64,000 nucleotides of DNA from CBDCGS01 sp965216915. GTDB lineage: Bacteria > Pseudomonadota > Alphaproteobacteria > UBA828. Below the pieces are notes generated by a model that saw nothing but the letters and a program-made list of their open reading frames with translations, was not told the origin of the DNA and searched no databases. The translations under genes and the position numbers were made by a program. Of the stretch, positions 17,043-24,980 are shown one piece after another (within the stretch, counting starts at the first letter, position 1; each line of letters begins with the position of its first letter). Where the stretch lies: positions 682,001 to 746,000 of the forward strand of contig CBDCGS010000010.1 of NCBI GenBank assembly GCA_965216915.1. Reading direction: 5' to 3'.

Positions 17043-17294
17043 ATGGACACACTCGAAGACGTGAGATCCGTGCTCCGCGACGTTTTGCAGCTCGGCAGCC
17101 GCGCCGACGAACTGCAGGCCGCGACACCCCTGTTCGGCAGCATCCCCGAGCTCGATTCCATGGCCGTCGCCGCGGTCATGGTGGCGCTCGAGGAGCGCTT
17201 CGACTTCGTGATCGAGGAGGACGAGGTGAGCGCCGAGACCTTCGAAACCGTCGGCACCCTCAGTCAGTTCGTCGCGGAGAAGCTCGCCGCGTGA
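17043..17294 (+). CDS. Acyl carrier protein, exosortase A system-associated
   Basis: 83 residues, acidic, with the phosphopantetheine site in PELDSMAV (Ser39) and the usual four-helix pattern; helix II is MAVAAVMVALEERF. AAGGGAG about 6 bases before ATG 17043 supports the start. It is the likely carrier for the acyl group activated by the divergently transcribed ligase, and the likely donor for the acyltransferase at 4867. Its TGA overlaps the GTG of the following hydrolase (GTGA). The 237-base divergent spacer carries a weak sigma-54-like motif at 16866-16880. Confidence 0.92.
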   Translation: MDTLEDVRSVLRDVLQLGSRADELQAATPLFGSIPELDSMAVAAVMVALEERFDFVIEEDEVSAETFETVGTLSQFVAEKLAA

Positions 17295-18136
17295 CCGCCG
17301 AGCCGCCGGCCCCGCGCATCGATCCGTTCTTCCTCGACGGCCCCGCCGGACGCCTGTTCGCGGTGCGCTACGCGCCCGCCGGCGCGGCGCGCGGCCACCT
17401 GATCTTCGTGCCGTCCTTCGCCGAGGAGCTCAACCGCTCCCGCCGCGTGGTGGCAGAGGCCGCGCGCGCACTCAGCAACGTGGGGGTGGGCACGCTCGTC
17501 CTCGATCTCTTCGGCACCGGCAATAGCGCGGGCGCGTTTGCTGAAGCGCGCTGGGAGCTCTGGCAGGGTGACGTCATGGCCGCGCACGCGTGGCTCGCGG
17601 CGCAAGACCTGCCTTGCCTCGGACTTTGGGGCTGCCGCTTGGGCGCAAGCCTTGCGAGCGCGCTCGCGGCCGCGCAGGGCGCGTCGGTGTTTCCTCACCT
17701 GCTGCTCTGGCAGCCGGTGACCAGCGGGCGCACCTTCGTCACCCAGTTCCTCAGAATTCGCACACTGGCGGCCATGGCCGATGACGGCAAGCCGCAGGAG
17801 ACGACCAAGACGCTCCGCGCCGCGCTCGCCGCGGGCGAGACCGTGGAGGTGGCCGGCTACCCGCTCGCCGAGCCGCTGGTCGCGGCCATCGAGAGGCTGT
17901 CGCTCGCCGATCACGCTCCCATCGGTCCCGCGATCGATTGGATCGAGCTCGTCGGCGAGGAGGGCGCGGCGTTGGCGCCGGCCAAGCGTCGCCTCGCCGA
18001 TGCCTGGCGCGAGGCCGGTGCGGCGGTTGCGCTCGGCTGCGTTGCGGGCCCGTCATTCTGGATGATCGAGGAGAATGCGCCGGCGCCCGCGCTGATCGCG
18101 GAAACCGTGGAGTGCGTCGCGGGATGGGTGTCGTGA
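17291..18136 (+). CDS. Hydrolase 2, exosortase A system-associated (alpha/beta fold)
   Basis: 281 residues from GTG 17291, coupled to the ACP stop. Alpha/beta-hydrolase layout: oxyanion region LIFVPSFAEELNRSRR (about 37-52), strand and turn LVLDLFGTGNS, then the elbow LGLWGCRLGAS at 110-120. The usual G-x-S-x-G serine is replaced (G-C-R-L-G), so either Cys115 or nothing acts as nucleophile. The subfamily occurs only in exosortase-A loci, paired with hydrolase 1. It might be a thioesterase or acyl-transfer factor for the ACP, or a non-catalytic relative. Overlap with hydrolase 1 suggests a one-to-one complex. Confidence 0.85.
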   Translation: MTAEPPAPRIDPFFLDGPAGRLFAVRYAPAGAARGHLIFVPSFAEELNRSRRVVAEAARALSNVGVGTLVLDLFGTGNSAGAFAEARWELWQGDVMAAHAWLAAQDLPCLGLWGCRLGASLASALAAAQGASVFPHLLLWQPVTSGRTFVTQFLRIRTLAAMADDGKPQETTKTLRAALAAGETVEVAGYPLAEPLVAAIERLSLADHAPIGPAIDWIELVGEEGAALAPAKRRLADAWREAGAAVALGCVAGPSFWMIEENAPAPALIAETVECVAGWVS

Positions 18137-19044
18137 CCGAGGAGCACGCCATCGGCTTTGCGTGCGAGGGCGCGCGGCTGATCGGCATCGTGCACGGGCC
18201 GCGTGCCACTGCGCGCCAGGGCGTCGTCATCGTCCTCGGCGGCGCGCAGTATCGCGTCGGCAGCCATCGCCAATTTCTCATACTGGCGCGCACGCTCGCC
18301 GCGGCCGGTGTGGCCGTGCTGACCTTCGATCATCGCGGGCTCGGCGACAGCGACGGCCCGTTCCGCGGCTTCGAGCATCTCGACGCCGACATCAGGAGCG
18401 CCGTGGACGCGTTAACCAACAATGCGCCCGCGCTCGAGGAGGTGGTGCTCTTCGGCCTCTGCGATGGCGCTTCCGCCATCAGCTTCTACGCGCATCAGGA
18501 CCCCCGGGTCACCGGGGTCGTGCTGATCAATCCATGGGTGCGCTCGGCCCAGAGCTACGCGCGCGCCTATGCGCGCAGCCGCTATCTCGCCCGCTTGCGC
18601 GACCCCGTGTTCTGGCGCGCGCTCCTCACCGGGCGGATCAACCCGTTTCGTCTCGTGGCCTCGGTTCTCGGAACCGCGCGCGCGGCCTCGGGCGCCGAGG
18701 ACACGCCGGATGCCGGCGCACCCTCGATCGCGATCGAGCCGGGGGGCGAGCCCTCGGATGACCCGACACCGCTCCCCGACCGCATGGCGCGCGGGCTCGC
18801 ACGGTTTCGCGGACGGGTGCTCGTGATCCTGAGCGGGCAAGATCTCACGGCCCAAGAGTTCGTGTCGGTCGCCGGCGGCCGAGACTGGCGCAAGATCTTG
18901 TCGCAATCGACGGTGACGCAGCGGCGCCTGGAGCCGGCGGACCACACCTATTCGCGGGCTGAGTGGCGCGATCGGGTGCACGGGTGGGTGCTGGAATGGT
19001 TAAGCGCGGGCGCAGCGCGGCAGCCGATGAGCGGTGCCGATTAA
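18133..19044 (+). CDS. Hydrolase 1, exosortase A system-associated (alpha/beta fold)
   Basis: 303 residues from GTG 18133, which overlaps the hydrolase 2 stop (GTGA); ATG 18124 in the same frame is the alternative. GGAQYRVGSHRQF at 36-48 and LTFDHRGLGDSDG at 63-75 are the oxyanion and strand motifs. The elbow is FGLCDGAS with C110 where serine is usual, like dienelactone hydrolases. ADHTYS near residue 273 supplies the histidine. The inserted cap region (about 150-225) is rich in Asp/Pro. Last gene of the ACP-hydrolase operon. The substrate is unknown; a thioester of the ACP product is a reasonable guess. Confidence 0.86.
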   Translation: MTEEHAIGFACEGARLIGIVHGPRATARQGVVIVLGGAQYRVGSHRQFLILARTLAAAGVAVLTFDHRGLGDSDGPFRGFEHLDADIRSAVDALTNNAPALEEVVLFGLCDGASAISFYAHQDPRVTGVVLINPWVRSAQSYARAYARSRYLARLRDPVFWRALLTGRINPFRLVASVLGTARAASGAEDTPDAGAPSIAIEPGGEPSDDPTPLPDRMARGLARFRGRVLVILSGQDLTAQEFVSVAGGRDWRKILSQSTVTQRRLEPADHTYSRAEWRDRVHGWVLEWLSAGAARQPMSGAD

Positions 19045-19128
19045 CCGAGCGTTAGTCGGTTCTTGACTTCTCTCTGCCTCGCGCAAACCTTGTTCTCACG
19101 CCGTCGGATGCGAAGGAGCTCGCGCACG

Positions 19129-19701
19129 ATGCGTTTTCGGTTCTTTGTGGTTTTTCTGTGCGCGTTCGCGCTCACAGCGCCGGCGATCGCGGCCGGAAAG
19201 AAGCCGGTGCTCGACAAGCCCGTCTATCTCGAGGCCAACGACACCTACTACGAGCTGGTGTCCTCGGCGAGCCTCGGCGTCAAGGCGCGGCGTCTCCTGT
19301 GGCGCTATGCCAAGGCGGCCTCGGAGCGCCGGCACTACAAAGGGCGGCGCGGCCGCCTCGCGGTCGTCACCTCGGCCGAGGTTCACAATTTCATTCGCGA
19401 TGCGCTTCGCCCCAACCAGTCGGCCTGGATCGGTCTTCGTTTCTTCTGCCGCTACAACAAGGGCCTTTGGGTGAACGGCAAGCGCCTGGATGCCAAGGTG
19501 TTCGCCCGTTGGGGCCGGGTGTGGAACGTGCGCGGCGCCAATCCCGCGAACCCGCGGCGCTCGCAGTGCACGCGTGCGCCCTATCTCGCCGTTCACTATT
19601 GGAGCGTCGCGCGCGGATTTGCGTGGAATGCGAACGAACCCGACAAGGAGTTCGACCACGCGATCATCGAATATCCGCCGGCGGACAAGTATTTCGAGTA
19701 G
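19129..19701 (+). CDS. Secreted C-type-lectin-like protein
   Basis: 190 residues; AAGGAG at 19113-19118, 10 bases before ATG 19129, sets the start. Signal peptide about 1-22 (FFVVFLCAFALTAPAIAAG). The mature part has a lectin-fold pattern: RGRLAVVTSAEVHNFI (about 79-94), then AWIGL, a Cys-containing strand, GLWVNGKRLDAKVFARWG, and a second Cys before APYLAVHYW. No calcium-site EPN/QPD triplet is visible, so sugar binding is uncertain. It follows the exosortase cluster by 84 bases on the same strand and may be its last surface component; it lacks a PEP-CTERM tail. Confidence 0.6.
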   Translation: MRFRFFVVFLCAFALTAPAIAAGKKPVLDKPVYLEANDTYYELVSSASLGVKARRLLWRYAKAASERRHYKGRRGRLAVVTSAEVHNFIRDALRPNQSAWIGLRFFCRYNKGLWVNGKRLDAKVFARWGRVWNVRGANPANPRRSQCTRAPYLAVHYWSVARGFAWNANEPDKEFDHAIIEYPPADKYFE

Positions 19702-19706
19702 CCACG

Positions 19707-20447
19707 CTAGTCGGAGCGCAATTCGTACCAGGCTTGGCCGATCCACTCGTGGATCGCGAAGGACGAGCGGTTGAGCGCGCCGGCACTCGGCAGGAAATCG
19801 CGCCACACCGGTGTCGGCCGGCTTCCGATGCCGGTCGGCGCGGCGATGACCGTGAGGCCCGCCACCTCGAACGCGCGCTTGGCGCGCGGCATGTGCCACG
19901 CGTTGGTGACGAGGTAGACCGTGTCGATCGATGCCGCTTTGAGGATCTCCGCGCTATAGGTCGCGTTCTCGCGCGTGTTGCGCGAGCGCGTCTCGGTCCA
20001 GCGCACCGGGACATGGAACTCGTCGACCAGCGTCTCGCGCATCACCTCGGCGATCGCCCGGTCGCCCTCCTGGATGACGCCGCCCGTGACCAGCACCGGG
20101 AGGCCATATTGGCGCGCGAGCCGGGCGCCGTAGCGAAGCCGGATCAGCGTCATCGGGCCCGAGGTGTCGGCGCCATATTCGGGCGCATCGCGGTAGAGGT
20201 CGCCGCTCAGGATCACGATCGCACCGGCCTCGGCGGCGGGCTGCGCGGCGGTGATCGGCGGGTCGGTCTGTAGGGACTCGATCAGGTAGCCCGAGGCGAT
20301 CGGCGTGGAGAGCGCGTAGAGGAGCAGCACCGAAAGGCCAATGATCGTGCCGCCCACCGCGGGCGACAACCGTTTGACCAACCAGCCGAACAAGATGGCC
20401 AGGATGAGGATACCGGGTGGAAGGATCAGCGCCTTGAGCAGTGCCAA
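19707..20447 (-). CDS. YdcF/ElyC-family (DUF218) membrane protein
   Basis: 246 residues. The best start is TTG 20447, preceded by GGGAG seven bases upstream; no ATG is available. Two N-terminal spans (about 5-25 and 30-50), then a DUF218 domain: AIVILSGD near 75, LVTGG, TRSRNTRENATYSAEIL (the family's conserved acidic/Asn motif), LVTNAWHMPRA, and a C-terminal HEWIGQAWYEL. ElyC/SanA/YdcF proteins act in envelope or EPS-lipid metabolism and often accompany exopolysaccharide genes. Convergent with the lectin-like gene, with 5 bases between stops. Confidence 0.85.
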   Translation of the reverse strand: MALLKALILPPGILILAILFGWLVKRLSPAVGGTIIGLSVLLLYALSTPIASGYLIESLQTDPPITAAQPAAEAGAIVILSGDLYRDAPEYGADTSGPMTLIRLRYGARLARQYGLPVLVTGGVIQEGDRAIAEVMRETLVDEFHVPVRWTETRSRNTRENATYSAEILKAASIDTVYLVTNAWHMPRAKRAFEVAGLTVIAAPTGIGSRPTPVWRDFLPSAGALNRSSFAIHEWIGQAWYELRSD

Positions 20448-20484
20448 GATCGTTCTCCCGTCGGCGTTTGCGGGGGTCTCGGGC

Positions 20485-22173
20485 CTATTGTCGACTCGCG
20501 ATGACGCACGAAGGGTAAACGCGCGAGGCCGTCTCCGACCAGCGCAACCACCAGTGGCGCCATGCCGCCACGTCATAGCCGAAGCGCTCGCCCGTGAGCG
20601 CGCGGAGCGCGCCGACCACATCGCCGCGGAGCCAGGGGGGATCGTCCGGATTGTCGAGCCTCGCGATCAGCGCGGCGAGCGTCGCGTCGTCGTGCTGGCA
20701 AAGCCGGGCGACGGCCCACATCGCGGCAGGCGGCGGGTCGAGATATTTCTCGGCACGGTTCGCAGGCGCGGTGAACGGCGCCGCGAGGAGCTCGGCCGGC
20801 ACGCGGCCATGCCCGTTGTGCGCCATCGCCCCCAGCAGGAACCAGCGTGCGATGTTTCCGGCGCTGACCTCGGCCGCGCCACCGAAAAGCGACACGGTGG
20901 CGTCCGGAAAGGGCCCCGCGAGGCGTGCGCCGAGCACGGCACCGGCGTGCGCCGTGCGCGCACGCGCGAACGGCGCGAGGACGTCGACGAGCTGGCGCCG
21001 ATAGCGCTCGGGCGCGGCGAGCACGGTGTCGAGCGCAGCCGCGGCATCGGCGAGGCTCTCGCCCTCTGATGGTGGGGCGGGTGGCGGAGAGGGGAGCGGC
21101 GCGGCGCCGACCGGCGGTTCGGGCGAGACCGGCCCGGCCGGGCCCCACAGCGTGCCGTCGCCCGCGGCATCGAGCGCGCCGAGAAAGAGCGCGCCGCCAT
21201 AGGAGAGGAGATCCACCGGCTCGACGGCATCGAAACGCTGCACCGTGGTGAACGATCCCCCGTCCGTGCTGCGCCAGAGCGCGCCTCCGCCGTCCTGCGC
21301 CGTGATCAACCACAAGGCATCCGCCGTCGCCGCGAAGTCGCGCACCTTGTGGCCATCGAGAGCGGTTAGCCGCTCGATCGCCGTGCCATCGGTGCGCCAG
21401 GTGGCGTGGTCGTCGCCCGCGGTCTGAAATGCATAGAGATGGCCACGCCAGGCGGTCAGCGCCTGCAGCGCGCGCGCCGCCGGCCATCCCGGGACCGGCG
21501 CGAAGCCGTCCGCGGTTTGCCGCAGCAGCTTCGGGCCGTCGATGCGCCAGGCGGTGAGGCCGGCATACACCGTGCCGTCGAGGCGCGCGAGGCGCGTGAC
21601 CCGGCTCACCTGCCCGTCGGGGGTCGGATGCTCGTAGACCAAGCGCCAGCTGCGCCCGCCATCGTCCGAGCGCTGGATGGTGCCGCGCCAGGCCGAGGTT
21701 GCCGCGTAGAGCGCATCGCCTGCGGAGAGCATGGCGTGGTTGTGGAAGGCGGTCACGTCGCCGAGCGGCTGCCAGTGCCAGGCGCGCCCGTCCGTCACGG
21801 CATATTCGGCGAGACCGGTCGAAAGGCGCGGATCTTCGAACGGCCAGAAGAGAAGCCCGCGATGCACCGTCGGCTGGCCCGCGTCCTGGCTCAGAAGGTG
21901 GGCTTCGTATCGCGTCGTTCCGGTGATGGGGTCGAAGCTGTGGAGATCGGCCGAGTTGTGGTTGCGGAACTTGACGCTGTTCGCAAACCAGATCCGTCCC
22001 TGATAGCCGATCAGCTGGGAGACGCCAGGCCACGGCCCGATGCGCGCGCGCTCGACCAAGGGCGACGGTGTTTCCGCCTCACCGCCGTCGGCCAGCACCA
22101 GCACGAGGAGCAGGATGATGAGCGCGGCGAGCGCGCAGGCCCCGGCGTAGCGGGGGAAGCGGCGGCGCGTCAC
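20485..22173 (-). CDS. Membrane-anchored propeller-repeat protein of unknown function
   Basis: 562 residues from GTG 22173, overlapping the upstream stop (GTGA). One N-terminal anchor (about 9-27), then a periplasmic domain with repeating strands typical of sialidase/BNR-type propellers: IQRSDDGGRSWRLVYEH (about 150) and ALWRSTDGGSFTTVQ (about 280), the Asp-box signature. A Pro/Ser/Glu linker (about 350-370) leads to a helical C-terminal domain of about 180 residues ending in a Trp-rich segment (WRHWWLRWSE) with HEAT-like pairs. No catalytic set for a glycosidase is visible. Co-translated with the DUF364 gene, which is unusual company. Confidence 0.7.
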   Translation of the reverse strand: MTRRRFPRYAGACALAALIILLLVLVLADGGEAETPSPLVERARIGPWPGVSQLIGYQGRIWFANSVKFRNHNSADLHSFDPITGTTRYEAHLLSQDAGQPTVHRGLLFWPFEDPRLSTGLAEYAVTDGRAWHWQPLGDVTAFHNHAMLSAGDALYAATSAWRGTIQRSDDGGRSWRLVYEHPTPDGQVSRVTRLARLDGTVYAGLTAWRIDGPKLLRQTADGFAPVPGWPAARALQALTAWRGHLYAFQTAGDDHATWRTDGTAIERLTALDGHKVRDFAATADALWLITAQDGGGALWRSTDGGSFTTVQRFDAVEPVDLLSYGGALFLGALDAAGDGTLWGPAGPVSPEPPVGAAPLPSPPPAPPSEGESLADAAAALDTVLAAPERYRRQLVDVLAPFARARTAHAGAVLGARLAGPFPDATVSLFGGAAEVSAGNIARWFLLGAMAHNGHGRVPAELLAAPFTAPANRAEKYLDPPPAAMWAVARLCQHDDATLAALIARLDNPDDPPWLRGDVVGALRALTGERFGYDVAAWRHWWLRWSETASRVYPSCVIASRQ

Positions 22174-22913
22174 CGCGGCGCCGCGAGCGTCAGGCGGCGC
22201 GAGACCGGACGCAGCGCCGCCACAGCACCGCCCTCGGCGATCGCGCGAAAGGCGCCCGCGCGGTCGGTGACGACGAGGCCCGAGAGCGCGCTGATCCGGT
22301 GCGCGAAGAGGGCGGGGGCGAGCGGCGTGGTCGGCCCGACCAAGACGCAGAAAGCGCTCTCCGGCACCAGCGCGAGGAGGCGGGGCAGGGTGCCGTTCGC
22401 GAGCGTCGAGCTCGTGATCGCGACCTGTTTCGCGCGGGGCAACAGCACCGGTGCTGCCTCGAGCGGGTGGTCGCCGGGCTTCGGTGCCCGCTCGATCACC
22501 GCCGCCTCCGGCAAACGCGCCGCAAGGCCCGGAAAGCGCCCGATCACCACCGTGTCGGCGCCCGGTGGCTCCAGCAGGTCGAAGCCATTGACCGCGCTGC
22601 CCGCGAGTTCGGGCCGGTTGTGGTGGGCATTGATCGCAGCGACCGCGAGCGACCGCAGAAACGCATCGTCGCCCATCAACCCGCCCGCGAGGTCGGCGAG
22701 CGCTCGGCCTTGCAGCGCGGCCGCGCCCTCCACGCCGACACATCCGCTGGATGGCCGCACCGGGGTGTGGCAGAGCCCAACTCCCGCCGGTCCCTCGACA
22801 TAGGTCCAGTTGAGGCCGATCAGCACACGCTCGGCGCGCCCCTCCAAACCCCGCGTCAGAGGCTCGAACAGGGCACGCGCGGCGTCGCACCGATATGCAG
22901 GGAACCCCGCCAT
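22170..22913 (-). CDS. DUF4213/DUF364-family Rossmann-like protein
   Basis: 247 residues from ATG 22913. The N-terminal part matches DUF4213 (VLIGLNWTYVEG at about 34, GLCHTP, then R-A-L-A-D-L-A), and the C-terminal part DUF364: GADTVVIGRFPG at about 130, AITSSTLANGTLPRLL at about 177, FCVLVGPTTPLAP at about 200. Characterised relatives suggest metal-chelate or small-molecule binding, but no reaction is settled. Its stop overlaps the start of the propeller protein. The weak ribosome binding site leaves the start moderately sure. Confidence 0.75.
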   Translation of the reverse strand: MAGFPAYRCDAARALFEPLTRGLEGRAERVLIGLNWTYVEGPAGVGLCHTPVRPSSGCVGVEGAAALQGRALADLAGGLMGDDAFLRSLAVAAINAHHNRPELAGSAVNGFDLLEPPGADTVVIGRFPGLAARLPEAAVIERAPKPGDHPLEAAPVLLPRAKQVAITSSTLANGTLPRLLALVPESAFCVLVGPTTPLAPALFAHRISALSGLVVTDRAGAFRAIAEGGAVAALRPVSRRLTLAAPR

Positions 22914-23035
22914 GGCTGGTTCACCATATTGGCACGAAACGCGGGCGTTGTCGGGCTGGGCTTGGAGGCTCCACCGGACGGACGCGGGTCCCCTGCGTCT
23001 CACGTGTTTTCGTGCCGCGCAGCGGTCTTAAGCGT

Positions 23036-24187
23036 CTATCGACTGGGCCAGCTCCAGCCAGGGGCGTCGACGCCCTCGATCACGGTTTCTCCGAGCTTCT
23101 TGGTTAGGGCATGGCTCGCGCAGGGGGCCTCGGCGGCCAGCATGGATTCGAGCGCGCTCTCGTGAGTGACAACGATGATCTGCGATCTTTCGGACGCGCG
23201 CGCGATCAGGCGCGCCAGCGGCGCCACGAGGTCCGCATGAATGCTGGTCTCGGGTTCGTTCAAAACGAACAGCGGCGGTGGCCGCGGAGAGAAGAGCGCC
23301 ACAGTCAGGAGCAGATACCGCAGCGTCCCGTCCGACAGTTCGGCCGCGCGCAGGGGCCGGAGCAGCCCCTGTTGATGCATCACCATCTCGAAACCACGCG
23401 TGTTCTCGACCTCAACCATGCAACCCGGAAACGCATCTTCGATGGTGGCGTCGAGACCGTCACTGTCGCCAATTTCACGGATCGTCTGCAATGCTGCGGC
23501 GACATTGGCGCCTGTCGATGCCAAGGTCGGTGACCGCGTGCCGATCTGCGGATGGCGGGCAGGTGCGTCGGAGTCGGTCCGAAAGTGATCGTAGAATCGC
23601 CACGCGCGCAGGCGCTCTCGGACGATGTGAAGCTCCTGCGCGTCTGTCGGGCTGGCAGCGCGCGCCATCATGCTGTCGTAGTTTGGCAGGGTGTCGAGAA
23701 CGGTTTGGCGTCGACCGTCATCATCGAGGATTTGGACATGCGGCCCGCGTCTTTCGGCAATTTGGTTCCTTCGTGATAGCTGCTGCCCGATCCACAGGGC
23801 TTCTGCCTTGATCTCCGGGTCCGCGCTGAACATGGTTTGACCCGGTGTCGGAAGCCCGAGGTCGATTGCATATCCGTAATCCTCGCTCGCGAAACCGAGC
23901 CTGAGGCTGACACCCTTACGCCGCCGGCCGCCTTGAACGGGTGCTTCGCCGCGCTCCATCGCACGCGAGAGAACCTCGGGTCCGGCCCAGAGCACCGAAT
24001 CGAGTCCGCCTTCGTGCGCCACGGCGCTGATGACCCGACCCTGGGCGACATCAGCCAGCAGCCTGAGTGCCTTGTAGAGGTTCGATTTTCCGCTGCCGTT
24101 CGGTCCTGTAACGATCGTGAGCCGCTCCAGGGGAAGCACGAGCTCTCGCAGGGATCGGTATCCAGCGATGGCAATGGCGGTCATCAT
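23036..24187 (-). CDS. AAA/RecF-like ATPase (AAA_21 type), solitary
   Basis: 383 residues; two adjacent ATGs (24187, 24184). Walker A GPNGSGKSN at about 33-41, an ABC-type signature LSDGTLRYL near 300, Walker B LFVLNEPETSIH near 325, and a terminal switch histidine in VVTHESALE. These are the SMC/RecF-like ATPases that often pair with a nuclease or toxin subunit in overcoming-lysogenisation-defect (OLD)-like or abortive systems. Here the neighbours do not encode an obvious partner, and no TOPRIM domain is visible in the protein, so a defence role is possible but unsupported. Confidence 0.8.
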   Translation of the reverse strand: MMTAIAIAGYRSLRELVLPLERLTIVTGPNGSGKSNLYKALRLLADVAQGRVISAVAHEGGLDSVLWAGPEVLSRAMERGEAPVQGGRRRKGVSLRLGFASEDYGYAIDLGLPTPGQTMFSADPEIKAEALWIGQQLSRRNQIAERRGPHVQILDDDGRRQTVLDTLPNYDSMMARAASPTDAQELHIVRERLRAWRFYDHFRTDSDAPARHPQIGTRSPTLASTGANVAAALQTIREIGDSDGLDATIEDAFPGCMVEVENTRGFEMVMHQQGLLRPLRAAELSDGTLRYLLLTVALFSPRPPPLFVLNEPETSIHADLVAPLARLIARASERSQIIVVTHESALESMLAAEAPCASHALTKKLGETVIEGVDAPGWSWPSR

Positions 24188-24349
24188 GCGTCTGACCCTA
24201 TCACGGCACCGTATGCCTTTTGGGCCAGTCCAAACCGATCCTGGTGCGGGTGCTTCGGCCAACGAGGCCCGCTGGCCCTCTGCCGATCACGCGTGACAAA
24301 TGCGATCGTGGGATGCGAGTGGTGGGTTCGCCGTGCCCCGCCGACCGCC

Positions 24350-24694
24350 CTAGTGGCCCAGATCTGGGCGCTCGACCATGTCCTGCAGGGCCCTCAGATA
24401 GCCGGCGAAATAGGGTCTCGTCTGGTGTGGGCCTTCGGCTTGCTGGATCGTGACGTGCACGCCGTCGCCCTGAACGTCGCAGCTGTTGGGTTTGACGCAA
24501 ATCACGGATTGCGCTGGCAGCATGTGCTCGAAATTGCCCGCGCCGATGTGCTTTTGGGGCGGCAGGGTTTTGATCAGCGCGCCGATGATCGCCGTCGCGC
24601 TGACCGGCCCGTCCAACGCCACTCTCTTGAGTCCGAGACGGTTTTGCGCCGCCTCCACCAGCTGAGACCGGCTGAATCGCACCGTGATTTCCAA
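24350..24694 (-). CDS. Conserved-looking hypothetical protein, 114 residues
   Basis: Start at TTG 24694, where GAGGAGG lies about 8 bases upstream; the overlapping ATG is in a different frame. The protein is soluble, with an alpha/beta look (MEITVRFSRSQLVEAAQNRL, VICVKPNSCDVQGDGVHVTI) and two Cys. I do not recognise the family. A 12-bp interrupted hairpin (24736-24765) sits in its leader. The neighbours are an ATPase and a DUF1287 gene, neither spaced like an operon. Confidence 0.55.
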   Translation of the reverse strand: MEITVRFSRSQLVEAAQNRLGLKRVALDGPVSATAIIGALIKTLPPQKHIGAGNFEHMLPAQSVICVKPNSCDVQGDGVHVTIQQAEGPHQTRPYFAGYLRALQDMVERPDLGH

Positions 24695-24735
24695 CGCATC
24701 CCCTCCTCGAAAACACCGGGCGGAGAACGCGGCAT

Positions 24736-24765
24736 GAGGGCCGATCGCGTCGGCGCGATCCCCTC
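24736..24765. repeat. Bulged 12-bp hairpin in the leader of the hypothetical gene
   Basis: GAGGG-CC-GATCGCG pairs with CGCGATC-CCCTC around a TCGG loop, the CC being a bulge. There is no T-run on either strand, so it is not a standard terminator. It lies about 42 bases before the TTG start at 24694 and could be an RNA leader structure. Confidence 0.4.
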
Positions 24766-24980
24766 AGATGCCCCCTTTCACCGCCAACCGAGCGCGCCGT
24801 TCGCGAGGTTTTCGCTGGCGGCGTCCGTCGGTGTGCCCTCGGACGGGAAATTTGACGGAGAAGGCGCGGCGCGACAAGCCGTGAAATGCGGCGGCGGCAA
24901 AACCCCATGCTGCATGGGTAGCCGCGCCGCCCGGCGGCTTCGACCTGGCCGGGGCGGAACGGCCATGGCGGGCCGCCGGG

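Noticed and set aside
23036..24694. Defence island made of the AAA ATPase and the 114-residue protein
   Set aside because: No nuclease, TOPRIM or toxin-like partner motif and a 155-base gap between the genes; too little to call a system.
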